DNA of 64,000 nucleotides from DASUCS01 sp041166745 (GTDB lineage: Bacteria > Actinomycetota > Acidimicrobiia > Acidimicrobiales > JACDCH01), in contig JBEEGH010000009.1 of assembly GCA_041166745.1 (NCBI GenBank), positions 197,582-261,581 on the forward strand, in the 5' to 3' direction. Under the pieces are notes generated by a model, which ran no database searches, was not told where the DNA came from, and was given only the letters and a program-made list of their open reading frames with translations. This document shows positions 1 to 8,410 of this stretch, in pieces (within the stretch, counting starts at the first letter, position 1; every line of letters starts with the position of its first letter). Both the position numbers and the translations under genes were made by a program.

Positions 1-989
1 TCCACATCGACGGCCTTCGCGTCGACGCGGTGGCATCGATGCTGTACCTCGACTACTCGCGTAAGGAAGGCGAGTGGTTGCCGAACGAGTTCGGTGGCCG
101 CGAGAACCTCGAAGCGATCCACTTCCTGCAAGAGGTGAACACCGTTCTCTACGGCCGGTGCCCGGGCGTGCTCACGATCGCCGAGGAGTCGACTGCGTTC
201 CCGGGCGTGTCACGACCGGTGCACCTCGGCGGCCTCGGCTTCGCGCACAAATGGAACATGGGCTGGATGCACGACACCCTTGCGTACTTCTCGCTCGATC
301 CGATCCACCGGCGCTACCACCACCACGACCTCACCTTCGGCTTGATGTACGCGTGGAGCGAGAACTTCGTGTTGCCGCTGAGTCACGACGAGGTCGTGCA
401 CTTGAAGGGCTCCCTGCTGCACAAGATGCCCGGCGACCGCTGGCAGCAGTTCGCCAACCTGCGATCGCTCTTCGGATGGATGTGGGCGCATCCCGGGAAG
501 CAGCTGGTCTTCATGGGCGGTGAGTTCGCGCAAGAGCAGGAGTGGTCGGAGATGCGCAGCCTCGACTGGCACCTGCTGGACGATGGCCTGCACCGCGGCG
601 TTCAGTCGCTGATGCGTTCGCTCAACGCGGTCGAAGCCGCTGAGCCGGCCTTGTACGCCTCCGACTTCATCCCAGACGGTTTCCGGTGGATCGACGCCAA
701 CGACACCGATCAGAGCGTGTACTCGTTCCTGCGCTTCGATGTGCACGGCAGCGCGCGGCCCATCGCATGTGTTGCCAACCTGACGCCGGTGCCGCGGCAC
801 GGCTACCGGCTGGGTCTACCGATCGCCGGGCGCTGGACCGAGGTGCTGAACACCGACGCGTTGGAGTTCGGCGGTGGTGGTATCGGCAGCGGCGAGGTCT
901 GGACCGACGGCGTGGCCTGGCACGGCCATCCGCAGTCCGTGGCGCTGACGCTTCCCCCGCTCGGCGTCGTCTGGCTCGCCCCTTCCTGA
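1..989 (+). CDS. glgB: 1,4-alpha-glucan branching enzyme, 3' part (5' end outside window)
   Basis: Branching enzyme of glycogen synthesis (GH13): cuts alpha-1,4 chains and rejoins them by alpha-1,6 links in the cytoplasm. The reading frame is open from base 3, so the N-terminal domains lie upstream. Visible catalytic elements are the RVDAVASMLY motif with the nucleophile Asp at bases 24-26, the general acid/base Glu in TIAEES (183-185) and the transition-state Asp in SHDEVVHLKGSLL (387-389). The remaining roughly 200 residues match the usual C-terminal beta domain, so the 3' end is intact. The next gene, 78 nt on, is a GH57-type hydrolase, consistent with an alpha-glucan cluster. Identification is firm. 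Confidence 0.95.
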   Translation, partial: HIDGLRVDAVASMLYLDYSRKEGEWLPNEFGGRENLEAIHFLQEVNTVLYGRCPGVLTIAEESTAFPGVSRPVHLGGLGFAHKWNMGWMHDTLAYFSLDPIHRRYHHHDLTFGLMYAWSENFVLPLSHDEVVHLKGSLLHKMPGDRWQQFANLRSLFGWMWAHPGKQLVFMGGEFAQEQEWSEMRSLDWHLLDDGLHRGVQSLMRSLNAVEAAEPALYASDFIPDGFRWIDANDTDQSVYSFLRFDVHGSARPIACVANLTPVPRHGYRLGLPIAGRWTEVLNTDALEFGGGGIGSGEVWTDGVAWHGHPQSVALTLPPLGVVWLAPS

Positions 990-998
990 TCCGAAATT

Positions 999-1041
999 GC
1001 GCTGACTGACCACTCATGCGGTGGTTCGGCAGCGCCAGAAC
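999..1041. repeat. Structured intergenic repeat, copy A (hairpin)
   Basis: Between glgB and the GH57 gene. The stem GCGCTG (999-1004) pairs with CAGCGC (1030-1035), and an inner stem ACCAC (1009-1013) pairs with GTGGT (1021-1025). About 32 of 42 bases match a segment at 26580-26621, including a shared core CTCATRCGGTGGT and a shared end CAGCGC-x-AGAACG. It could be a terminator-like or REP-like element. There is no T-run, so an intrinsic terminator is not supported. Confidence 0.55.
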
Positions 1042-1066
1042 GATTGCGCCGTAACCTCGTCGGCTG

Positions 1067-3424
1067 ATGGGAGACGTTCGCCTCGTCATTCACGGGCACT
1101 TCTACCAACCGCCGCGCGAGAACCCCTGGACCGAGGAGGTGGCGGCGGAGCCTTCCGCCGCACCGTTCCATGACTGGAACGAGCGCATCGCCGCCGAGTG
1201 CTATCGCCCGAACGGCTGGGCGCGCGTCCTCGACGAACACGGTCGTGTCACCGACATCGTCAACAACTACGGCCACCTGTCGTTCAACGTCGGCCCGACG
1301 CTCATGTCGTGGCTCGAATCGCATTGCACGGACGTGTACGAGCGCATCCTGGAGGCCGACCGCGAGCACGGCGGCGCGATGGCGCAGGCGTACAACCACC
1401 CGATCCTGCCGTTGTCCAACGAACGCGATGTCCGCACCCAGATTCGGTGGGGCATCGCCGATTTCGAGCACCGGTTCGGACGGCGCCCCGTCGGGCTGTG
1501 GCTGCCGGAGACCGCCGTCAACGACGATGTCCTGCGCATCCTCGTCGAGGAAGGCGTGCGCTTCACGATCCTGGCGCCGAACCAAGCCGTTGCGGTCCGC
1601 GCCCTCGACGCCGACGACGAAGACTGGATCGACGTCTCCGATGGGTCGATCGCCACTGGACCGCCCCATCGCTGGTTCCACCGCGATGATCGCGATCGCT
1701 TCATCGACCTCGTCTTCTACGACGGGCCCATCTCGCACGATCTCGCGTTCGGCCTCACTGGCCTGTCGAGCTACGAGCTCGTACGGCGCGTGGTCGAGGC
1801 CGCGGGCGACGGCACGCCGGTCGTCGTCGCCACCGACGGCGAGACCTTCGGTCACCACCACAAGTTCGCCGATCGTGCCCTCGCGTACGCCTTCACACAC
1901 GAGGCGTCGACCGCGGGTGTGCGCGTGCTCAACGCCGCCACGCTGGTTGAAGAAGTGCCGCCGACGCACGAGGTGCGCGTGCGCGAAAGTGCGTGGTCGT
2001 GCGCGCATGGCGTGCGTCGGTGGAAGGAAGACTGCGGCTGCAGCACGGGGGGTGAACCCGATTGGAACCAAGCGTGGCGGGCACCGCTTCGACAGGCGCT
2101 CGACGTCCTACGCGATCACGCACTCGAAGTGTTCGATCGGCGCGGTTCCGCCGTGCTACGCGATCCGTGGTCCGCACGCGACGGCTACGTGCAGGTGATC
2201 CTCGGGCGCCGATCGATCGACGAGTTCCTCGATGAGCACCGCGGCGACGAGCACGACGACGTCGTCGCGCTCACGTTGCTGGAGGCACAGCGCCACGCGC
2301 TACTGATGTACACCTCCTGCGGCTGGTTCTTCAACGATCTCGCCGGCATCGAGACCTTGCAAGTGCTGCGGTACGCGGCCCGGCTGATCGACCTGCTCGG
2401 CGAGATCGGGGAGCATTCGCCGGTCGACCGCTTCCTCGACGTGCTTGCCGAGGCCCACAGCAACGACCCGGACGAAGGCAACGGTCGCGAGATCTGGCAT
2501 CGCCACGTCGACCCGACGCGCGTCGATGCCGAGCGCGTCGTGGCCCATCTCGCGCTCGTGCACGTGCTCGAGCGGCAGGAGCCGGCGGCAACCGTCGGTC
2601 CGTTCGACGTCGTCGACCACGAAGGGGCCCTTGTCGAGCGTGGTCCGCTGGTCGGCGCGGGCGGCCGCGTCGGTTTGATGCACCGCCGCACGCGGCGGCG
2701 CACCGAGCACGTCTACGCCGCGATCCACATGGGCGGTCTCGAGGTGTTCGGGGCGACTCGGCCGCCTGACCCCGGTCGAGACGAGCAACTCTTCGCGGAG
2801 GTTGCAAACCTCGTCCGCTCCGGCGCGCGCGTGTCGACGGTGCTGCGCCTGCTGGCCGAAGGCGTCGGGCCGCACGAGTTCGGCCTCGACTCGGCGCTAC
2901 CCGATGCCGCCGATCAGCTCGTGGCCAGCGCCGCCCGCCAACTCGGCGACCGCTTCGCCACGACGTACGAGCAGCTGTACGCCGATCATCGCCCGCGCCT
3001 CAATGCGCTGCTGACCGCCGGATACCCACTACCCCCTGAGCTGCGCGCCCCCGCCGAGTTCGCCCTGGCGCACCGGCTCGAGGACGAGATCGCCGGGATC
3101 GGCGACGACGCGAGCGCCGAGGCGGTGTCGTCGGCGCAGGAGATCGTCCGGGAGGCCCGTCAGGGCGGCTTCCAGCTGGCGTCGCCGCGAGCGGCGGCGC
3201 TCATGAGCCGGGCGCTGCTGACCGCCGTCGAGCGGGCCGTCGCCGATCCCCACGACGCCGGGGTCGATGCCGCCCTCGGCTGGCTTCGGCTCACCCGCGA
3301 CCTGCGCATGTCGATCGACGTGGACCGGGCCCAGGAGCTGGTCTTCGACGCGCTCCGGGACGGCGAGGGTGGCGAGTCGATGCGCCGCCTGGCTGATGCA
3401 CTGGGGATCGCCCTACCCGGATAG
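1067..3424 (+). CDS. GH57-family glycoside hydrolase with DUF3536 (alpha-amylase/mannosidase-like)
   Basis: Probable cytoplasmic alpha-glucan hydrolase or transferase, 785 aa. The N-terminal half carries GH57 signatures: HGHFYQPP near residue 9 (substrate-binding His), GLWLPETA with the probable nucleophile Glu148, and TDGETFGHHHKF with the probable acid/base Asp257. The C-terminal half (roughly 290-785) has the DUF3536 layout. The ATG start follows a TAACCT box (1052-1057) by 9 nt, which suggests a leaderless transcript. It sits directly behind glgB, so a role in glycogen or maltodextrin turnover is likely, but the exact substrate cannot be read from the sequence. Confidence 0.85.
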   Translation: MGDVRLVIHGHFYQPPRENPWTEEVAAEPSAAPFHDWNERIAAECYRPNGWARVLDEHGRVTDIVNNYGHLSFNVGPTLMSWLESHCTDVYERILEADREHGGAMAQAYNHPILPLSNERDVRTQIRWGIADFEHRFGRRPVGLWLPETAVNDDVLRILVEEGVRFTILAPNQAVAVRALDADDEDWIDVSDGSIATGPPHRWFHRDDRDRFIDLVFYDGPISHDLAFGLTGLSSYELVRRVVEAAGDGTPVVVATDGETFGHHHKFADRALAYAFTHEASTAGVRVLNAATLVEEVPPTHEVRVRESAWSCAHGVRRWKEDCGCSTGGEPDWNQAWRAPLRQALDVLRDHALEVFDRRGSAVLRDPWSARDGYVQVILGRRSIDEFLDEHRGDEHDDVVALTLLEAQRHALLMYTSCGWFFNDLAGIETLQVLRYAARLIDLLGEIGEHSPVDRFLDVLAEAHSNDPDEGNGREIWHRHVDPTRVDAERVVAHLALVHVLERQEPAATVGPFDVVDHEGALVERGPLVGAGGRVGLMHRRTRRRTEHVYAAIHMGGLEVFGATRPPDPGRDEQLFAEVANLVRSGARVSTVLRLLAEGVGPHEFGLDSALPDAADQLVASAARQLGDRFATTYEQLYADHRPRLNALLTAGYPLPPELRAPAEFALAHRLEDEIAGIGDDASAEAVSSAQEIVREARQGGFQLASPRAAALMSRALLTAVERAVADPHDAGVDAALGWLRLTRDLRMSIDVDRAQELVFDALRDGEGGESMRRLADALGIALPG

Positions 3425-3481
3425 GCCACGCAGCCCGCCGTCTGCCGCCGGCCGCCCGCCCGCCACCTGCCCTGGTGAGGC

Positions 3482-3498
3482 CGTCGGCTGCGCCGACG
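3482..3498. other. Small perfect hairpin before rhomboid gene
   Basis: CGTCGGC (3482-3488), loop TGC, GCCGACG (3492-3498). It ends 4 nt before the TAGCCT -10-like box of the rhomboid gene (3503-3508). It could terminate the GH57 transcript (no T-run) or act as an operator. The function is not established. Confidence 0.35.
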
Positions 3499-3517
3499 TC
3501 GATAGCCTGCTCGGCTC

Positions 3518-4375
3518 ATGGCCGCCGCGATCCAGACGTGTTACCGACATTCGGATCGGCGGGCCGGCGTCACGTGCCAGCGTTGTGATCGCCCGATCTG
3601 CCCGCAGTGCATGAGCGTGGCGTCCGTGGGCTTTCACTGCCCCGAGTGCTCGAAGCAGGGCAAGCAGCGGGTCTACACGGCGAGCACGATCATGGGCGGC
3701 GGGTCGTCGCCGATCGTGACGCAAGTGCTCATCGGCATCAACGTCGCCGTGTACCTGATAGGGCTCGGCAAGACCTTCTTCACCATCGATTACGGGGTGC
3801 TCGGGAGCGCGCAGATCCAGCTGCCAACTGGCCAGATCGTCACGCTGCCCGGTTTCGGTGTCGCTCACGGCGAGTGGTACCGCCTCGTCACCGGCGGCTT
3901 CCTGCACGCAAACATCCTTCACATCGCCATGAACATGTTCGGCCTGTGGATCCTCGGGTCGCAGCTCGAGGCGGCCGTCGGACGGTTGCGCTTCGCGGTC
4001 GTGTACGGATCCGCACTGCTCGCGGGGTCGTTCGGGGTGATGCTCCTGAGCCCGCACGAACCGACGGTCGGAGCGTCCGGGGCGATCTTCGGGTTGCTCG
4101 GCTTGGCGCTCGCCGCGCAACGGTCGCAGGGCATCAACATCATGCAGAGCGGGCTCGGCGGCATCTTGCTGATCAACCTCGCGTTCACGTTCGGAGTGAG
4201 CGGGATCTCGATCGGCGGCCACATCGGCGGCTTGATCGGCGGCTATCTGTGTGGCGCGGTGTTGTACGAGCTCGGTCCACGGCTGCGAAACGCCACCTTG
4301 ACCGTGGCGTTGTGCGGCGCGATCGGTGTGCTCTGTTTCGTGGGCGGAATCGTCGCCGCGGGTGCGTCCGCCTAG
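3518..4375 (+). CDS. Rhomboid-family intramembrane serine protease with N-terminal zinc-finger
   Basis: Membrane protease of 285 aa. Residues 8-44 hold a B-box-like Cys/His cluster (CYRH, CQRC, CPQC, FHCPEC) that probably binds zinc in the cytoplasm. After it come about six membrane helices. The catalytic pair is visible: Ser187 in GASGAIFG and His235 in GGHIGGLIGG, and the HANILHIAMNMFGLW segment is the usual rhomboid HxxxN-type helix. The ATG is 9 nt behind TAGCCT (3503-3508). The 3' end shares the tetranucleotide CTAG (4372-4375) with the convergent SRPBCC gene, so both stop codons overlap. Substrates are unknown. Confidence 0.9.
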   Translation: MAAAIQTCYRHSDRRAGVTCQRCDRPICPQCMSVASVGFHCPECSKQGKQRVYTASTIMGGGSSPIVTQVLIGINVAVYLIGLGKTFFTIDYGVLGSAQIQLPTGQIVTLPGFGVAHGEWYRLVTGGFLHANILHIAMNMFGLWILGSQLEAAVGRLRFAVVYGSALLAGSFGVMLLSPHEPTVGASGAIFGLLGLALAAQRSQGINIMQSGLGGILLINLAFTFGVSGISIGGHIGGLIGGYLCGAVLYELGPRLRNATLTVALCGAIGVLCFVGGIVAAGASA

Positions 4376-4833
4376 CCCGAACTCGAGCATGCGGACTCGC
4401 GCTCGACGAGGGCCTTCAGGTGCGTCAGATTCTTGCGCCACACGCGCCGCAGGATGAACGCCAAGGGGACCGCGGTGATCGGGCCGCCGAGACGCCACGG
4501 CACGACGAGGCGCTCGTCCCAGGTGAACCGGGTGCGGCCGCCTCGCTGCCGGCGCAGCGTGAATCGGCCGCTGCCCTTGACGAGGCCTTCGTGGCGGACA
4601 CCCATGACCTTGTCGGGCTTCCACTCGGTGATCGTCATCCGATCGACGAGCGAGAACGGTCCGACCTTCGTGTCGCAGTCGAACGTGGTGCCCACGCCCT
4701 GCCGCCGAGCGGTCGTGAAGCGGATCGCGACGGCGTCGTCCATCCAGTCCACATGCGTGCTGATGTCGGAGATCGCCGCCCACACGGCCTTTGGTGGCAC
4801 GGAAATCGTGGTTGCGACGCGGATCCGGGCCAT
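4372..4833 (-). CDS. SRPBCC-family protein (polyketide cyclase/START-like)
   Basis: Protein of 153 aa starting MARIRVATTISVP, the typical first strand of the SRPBCC fold (hydrophobic ligand-binding helix-grip). The VWAAISDISTHVDWM segment and the late FTWDERLVVPWRLGG strand fit this family. I chose the ATG at 4833 because the fold begins there and an AAGGGG ribosome-binding stretch lies upstream; the frame is open further upstream without homology-like sequence. The ligand is unknown. A small Cys/His-rich gene is divergent from it. Confidence 0.8.
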   Translation of the reverse strand: MARIRVATTISVPPKAVWAAISDISTHVDWMDDAVAIRFTTARRQGVGTTFDCDTKVGPFSLVDRMTITEWKPDKVMGVRHEGLVKGSGRFTLRRQRGGRTRFTWDERLVVPWRLGGPITAVPLAFILRRVWRKNLTHLKALVERESACSSSG

Positions 4834-4867
4834 TTCAGTGTCATACCCCTTCGGCAGTATGTGGCTC

Positions 4868-5065
4868 ATGAGCGAGACCAACGACATCCACGAGTGCCAA
4901 GGCGTCTCGATCGAGCACGCCGACCTCTCCACCGAGTGCATGGACTTCACGTGCGACCTGGCCCATGAGCTCCACAGCTTTCATGTGGCCTGCACCGAGC
5001 TGCACCCTCCGTGCCCCTGCATCCCCGAGGAGCACCTCCCTCCGGCGCTGCTCGTCGCGGCGTAG
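4868..5065 (+). CDS. Small Cys/His-rich acidic protein, unknown function
   Basis: ORF of 65 aa, MSETNDIHECQGVSIEHA at the start, with six Cys and seven His spread along the chain, many Asp/Glu, and a CPC pair near the C-terminus. An in-frame ATG at 4859 would add three residues. It fills the otherwise empty 246-nt gap between the SRPBCC start (4833) and the galT stop (5080), which supports it being real. Metal binding is plausible from the Cys/His content, but no known family was recognised. Confidence 0.5.
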   Translation: MSETNDIHECQGVSIEHADLSTECMDFTCDLAHELHSFHVACTELHPPCPCIPEEHLPPALLVAA

Positions 5066-5079
5066 CGGCTGAGCCGGGA

Positions 5080-6102
5080 TCAGTCGCTGGCGGTGAGCTG
5101 CTGGGCGGCCAGCTCGGGCGACACGATGTTGATGAGCACGCCGGTGCCCTGCTCGAAACCGGCGATGCTCGTGACGCGAGGGATCACGTGCGCATGCCAG
5201 TGGAAGTGCTCGTCGTGCTGATGGTGGGGTGCGGTGTGGAACACGACGTTGTAGGCCACGTCGCCGACCGTTCGGCGTAGACGAACGAGCACGTCGCGCA
5301 ACGCTCGCCCGACGGCCACGACGTCTTGCGGCGTCGCCCGCGCAAGATGGGTTTCGTGCGTCTTCGACACGGCGAGCATCTCGAACGGACTGCCGCTCCA
5401 GAACGGGCACACCACCACGACGCGCTCGTCCTCGTGCACGACGCGGTGACCGGCGGACACCTCGGCGTCGGCCATGGTGCACAGCAGGCACGATCCTTCG
5501 AAGCGCACGAAGCCCGACCGCTCCTCGGCGAGCTCGCCGGGTACGAACGGGATGCCGAGCAATTGACCGTGCGGGTGAGCGATCGATGCCCCCGCCTCTC
5601 GTCCGTGGTTCACGATCGCCTGCGTGTAGCGCACGTTCGCGTGACGCGCGTGCTCCTCCATGCGGTCGCGGACCGCGGCCATCACGAGCCCGGCGGCGCG
5701 GTCGTCCAAGTCGGCGAAGCTGCCGCCGTGGTCGGGGGAGAGGACGAGCACCTCATGGATGCCGCTGGCCGACGCTTGGGTGAAGACCGGTCCGAGGTTG
5801 CTGACGGTCATGGGCTCGTCGCCCGAGAAGGCGGGATACAGGTTCGGCACGACCCGCACCTGCCACTGACCCCCGGGGCCATAGGTCTCCAGCGCCGGCG
5901 GGGTGGACTCCTCGTTGCCCGGGCAGAACGGGCACGGCCGGCCTGGGTCGGCCTCGACGGCGAGCAGCCGGGGAGCGAAGTCGCCGGGTCGAGACGAGCG
6001 CTCTGCAGCGATCGTCACCCAGCGGCCGGTAAGTGGATTGAGCCGAAGCTGGCTCAACGGCGTGATCCTGGGAGCACGAGAGGGCAATCTATGCCGAGTC
6101 AT
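5080..6102 (-). CDS. galT: Galactose-1-phosphate uridylyltransferase
   Basis: Nucleotidyl transfer between UDP-glucose and galactose-1-phosphate (Leloir pathway), 340 aa. The HPHGQ motif with the covalently uridylylated His178 is present (AHPHGQ, 176-180), as are the metal-binding CPFC pair (Cys57, Cys60) and the late DEHFHWHAHVIPR block of metal-binding His. I placed the start at the ATG at 6102 (MTRHRLPSR); the frame is open upstream but lies inside the methyltransferase gene. The 14-nt overlap with that gene implies one transcript. Short bacterial GalT-like proteins can act on other hexose-phosphates, so substrate range is not certain. Confidence 0.88.
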   Translation of the reverse strand: MTRHRLPSRAPRITPLSQLRLNPLTGRWVTIAAERSSRPGDFAPRLLAVEADPGRPCPFCPGNEESTPPALETYGPGGQWQVRVVPNLYPAFSGDEPMTVSNLGPVFTQASASGIHEVLVLSPDHGGSFADLDDRAAGLVMAAVRDRMEEHARHANVRYTQAIVNHGREAGASIAHPHGQLLGIPFVPGELAEERSGFVRFEGSCLLCTMADAEVSAGHRVVHEDERVVVVCPFWSGSPFEMLAVSKTHETHLARATPQDVVAVGRALRDVLVRLRRTVGDVAYNVVFHTAPHHQHDEHFHWHAHVIPRVTSIAGFEQGTGVLINIVSPELAAQQLTASD

Positions 6103-6847
6103 ACACGGATACGTGCACGTTGGCACTCTCGGTGAATGGCGTGCCCTTCCAATCGCTCCAGCGCTCGACCAGCCGGAGTCCGGCAGCTGCCGCCAGGGCA
6201 TCGAGCTCGTCGGGTGCGGCGTAGCGAATGACCAGCGGGCGCATGCGGATGCCCGACTCGCTCAACTCGATGAACTGGCTCGTCACGGACTGCTCCGACG
6301 GGTCGTGACGGGTGGCGGTGAGGATCACGTGGTCGAGCGCGACAGTGCGCGCCTCGACCACATTGGTGGGCTGTTCGACCGCGGGAACGAACGCCTCGAG
6401 CACGAACAGGCCGCCGGGTGCCAACACGTCGTGGACGCGCCGCAGACATCGCTGCTGCGCGTCGGCAGTCGTGAGGAGGAAGAACGTGTTCACCGCTACG
6501 AACACGAGCCCGAACTGTGGTGCCTCGTCGGGAGTCACGGTCGACAGGTCCAGCGCGGCCATGTCGCCGACCGCCACCGGGATGTCCGCGCCTCCCGCCT
6601 TGTTCGTCATGCGGTCGACCATGGCCTGCGACGTGTCGATCCCCCACACCTCGAAGCCCCGCGCCGCCAACGGAAGCGCCAGTCGTCCGCTCCCGATACC
6701 GAGCTCGAGCACGCGGGCGCTGTTCGCCCGATCGGCCAGCGCGGCGAGCACTTCCACGCAGTCGTCGGTGTCGGAGAGGTCGCCGTACCACTGGTCGTAG
6801 ATGTCGGCGATCGCATCGCCGTAGCTCGCCGGCCCGTAACCCTCCAT
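6089..6847 (-). CDS. Class I SAM-dependent methyltransferase
   Basis: Protein of 252 aa with a Rossmann methyltransferase core: motif I LELGIGSGRLALPLA near residue 47, followed by VWGIDTS (acidic residue that binds the SAM ribose) and the VAVGDMAALDL strand. I took the ATG at 6847 (MEGYGPASYGDAIADIYD) because YDQWY-type N-termini directly precede motif I in this family; an upstream in-frame start at 6907 would run across the divergent gene's promoter. It overlaps galT by 14 nt. The substrate is not identifiable. Confidence 0.85.
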   Translation of the reverse strand: MEGYGPASYGDAIADIYDQWYGDLSDTDDCVEVLAALADRANSARVLELGIGSGRLALPLAARGFEVWGIDTSQAMVDRMTNKAGGADIPVAVGDMAALDLSTVTPDEAPQFGLVFVAVNTFFLLTTADAQQRCLRRVHDVLAPGGLFVLEAFVPAVEQPTNVVEARTVALDHVILTATRHDPSEQSVTSQFIELSESGIRMRPLVIRYAAPDELDALAAAAGLRLVERWSDWKGTPFTESANVHVSVYDSA

Positions 6848-6885
6848 ACCCAGATGGTGGCAGGGACCGCGTACCCTCGTCGCTC

Positions 6886-7800
6886 GTGACGGATCCTTGG
6901 CTGGCACCCGATGCGCGCCCGCCAGAGCCCCGCTCCTCGCCGAGTCCTGTTCGGGCCGCCGAGGCCGACTCCACCCCGCATCCGGACGTTCCCTCGCCGA
7001 TGCCGCTCCGGCCGATGACCGTGGCCGACATCCTCGACGGCGGCATCGCCGTGATCAAGGTGGCGCCGCGCTCGGTCTTCGTGATCGCGGCCACGTTCGT
7101 GCTCCCGTTGGAACTGGTTACAGCGTGGGTGCAGCGCGACTCGCTCGCAGACCGTGGGCTCGCTGGGGCATTCTCGGCGGCGCTGTCGTCGACCGGCTCG
7201 TCGAACTCCGGCTTCACCGCGGCCAGCGTGGTGTTGCTCGTCGCATCCGGGCTGGTGTTGTCGCTCATCTCGGGGGCCGTCGCCCACCTGATGAGCGCTT
7301 GGTATGCCAACGCGTCGCCCACCGCGGGCGATGCGATCAAGGCATCACTTCGTCGTGCGCCAGCGCTCGTCGTCGCGTGGTTCATCGTGCATCTCGTCGA
7401 AGTCCCGGCGACCCTCTTTCTTTTGGTGCCGGTGCTCTTCGTGATGCCGTTTTTCTTTCTGACCGTCCCGGCGATGGTGATCGAGGGTTTGGGACCCTGG
7501 GCCGGTGTGCGCAGGGCCTGGCGCCTCGGCCAGGGGCGGTACGGAGCCGGTGTGGGCGCTGCAGGGCTCATCGCTCTCGTCTCGACGTTGCTCACCGTTG
7601 CGCTGTCGGGTCTCGGCCTGGCCTTCAGCTTCTTCTCCTTCGGGTGGATCATCGACGTCATGTGCCGCGCCGCGAGCTCCCTCGTGACCGAGCCGTTCGT
7701 GGCCGCCGCAACGACGCTCGCCTACTTCGACCGTCGCATCCGCGCCGAAGGCCTCGACCTCGAGCTCGACATCGCCGAGCACTTCGACCGTGTGGGCTGA
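6886..7800 (+). CDS. Multi-pass membrane protein, first gene of the DUF4129-MoxR operon
   Basis: Integral membrane protein of 304 aa with about six hydrophobic segments after a Pro-rich cytoplasmic N-terminus. The PMTVADILDGGIAVIK opening resembles glycerophosphoryl diester phosphodiesterase membrane-domain proteins often found next to DUF4129 genes. I chose the GTG at 6886 because a TACCCT box (6872-6877) lies 8 nt upstream and the preceding frame is inside the divergent methyltransferase. The 3' end overlaps the DUF4129 gene by 11 nt, so co-translation is likely. No enzymatic motif is seen. Confidence 0.8.
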   Translation: MTDPWLAPDARPPEPRSSPSPVRAAEADSTPHPDVPSPMPLRPMTVADILDGGIAVIKVAPRSVFVIAATFVLPLELVTAWVQRDSLADRGLAGAFSAALSSTGSSNSGFTAASVVLLVASGLVLSLISGAVAHLMSAWYANASPTAGDAIKASLRRAPALVVAWFIVHLVEVPATLFLLVPVLFVMPFFFLTVPAMVIEGLGPWAGVRRAWRLGQGRYGAGVGAAGLIALVSTLLTVALSGLGLAFSFFSFGWIIDVMCRAASSLVTEPFVAAATTLAYFDRRIRAEGLDLELDIAEHFDRVG

Positions 7801-8410
7801 CACGCCCGCGGGCGAGATCCGCCAGCGCTCCCACGAGATCCTGGAACGGACCGAATTCCAGCGGCACGAGAGCGTGCTGCAACGCATCCTCAACTGGATC
7901 GGCGATCGGTTCTCCGACATCACGTTCGGGGTCGGCGGCGGCCCGGGCTTCCTCGGCAACCTCGTGTCCCTCGCTCTCCTCGCCGGCATCGTCCTCGTTG
8001 TCGTGCTCCTCGTGAGGGCCCTCCTCGGTCGCACCCGCCCGCCCAAGCGGAAGGACGACGACGAGCTCACGATCGAGCTCGAGGAAGGCCGAGGTGCGAC
8101 GGACTGGCGCCGCGATGCCGAGCAGTTCGAGGCCGCGGGACAGTGGCGCGAGGCCATGCGCGCTCGGTACCGCGAGCTCGTGCGCACGCTGATCGACGAG
8201 GGCGTGCTCGATGATCTTCCGGGTCGCACGACCGGCGAGTATCGCAACGAGTTCGTGCATGCCCGGCGCGATGGCGCGGACTCGTTCGTCGAGCTGACCG
8301 AACTGTTCGAGGCGGTTTGGTACGGCGGCGTCGACACCGCCGCCGCGGACAATCAGCGCTTCCGGCAACTGGCCGACGCCTCCCGCCATCGTGAGCCGGT
8401 CGGCGTGTGA
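7790..8410 (+). CDS. DUF4129 domain membrane protein
   Basis: Protein of 206 aa with a short N-terminal extracytoplasmic stretch, one membrane helix (about residues 54-79, VSLALLAGIVLVVVLLVRALL) and a cytoplasmic C-terminal DUF4129 domain that contains the characteristic late ELTELFEAVWYGG segment. The GTG start overlaps the upstream gene by 11 nt and the stop overlaps the next gene by 4 nt (GTGA). DUF4129 proteins occur with MoxR, DUF58 and transglutaminase-like genes in actinobacterial envelope-related clusters. The precise role is unknown. Confidence 0.85.
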   Translation: MWADTPAGEIRQRSHEILERTEFQRHESVLQRILNWIGDRFSDITFGVGGGPGFLGNLVSLALLAGIVLVVVLLVRALLGRTRPPKRKDDDELTIELEEGRGATDWRRDAEQFEAAGQWREAMRARYRELVRTLIDEGVLDDLPGRTTGEYRNEFVHARRDGADSFVELTELFEAVWYGGVDTAAADNQRFRQLADASRHREPVGV

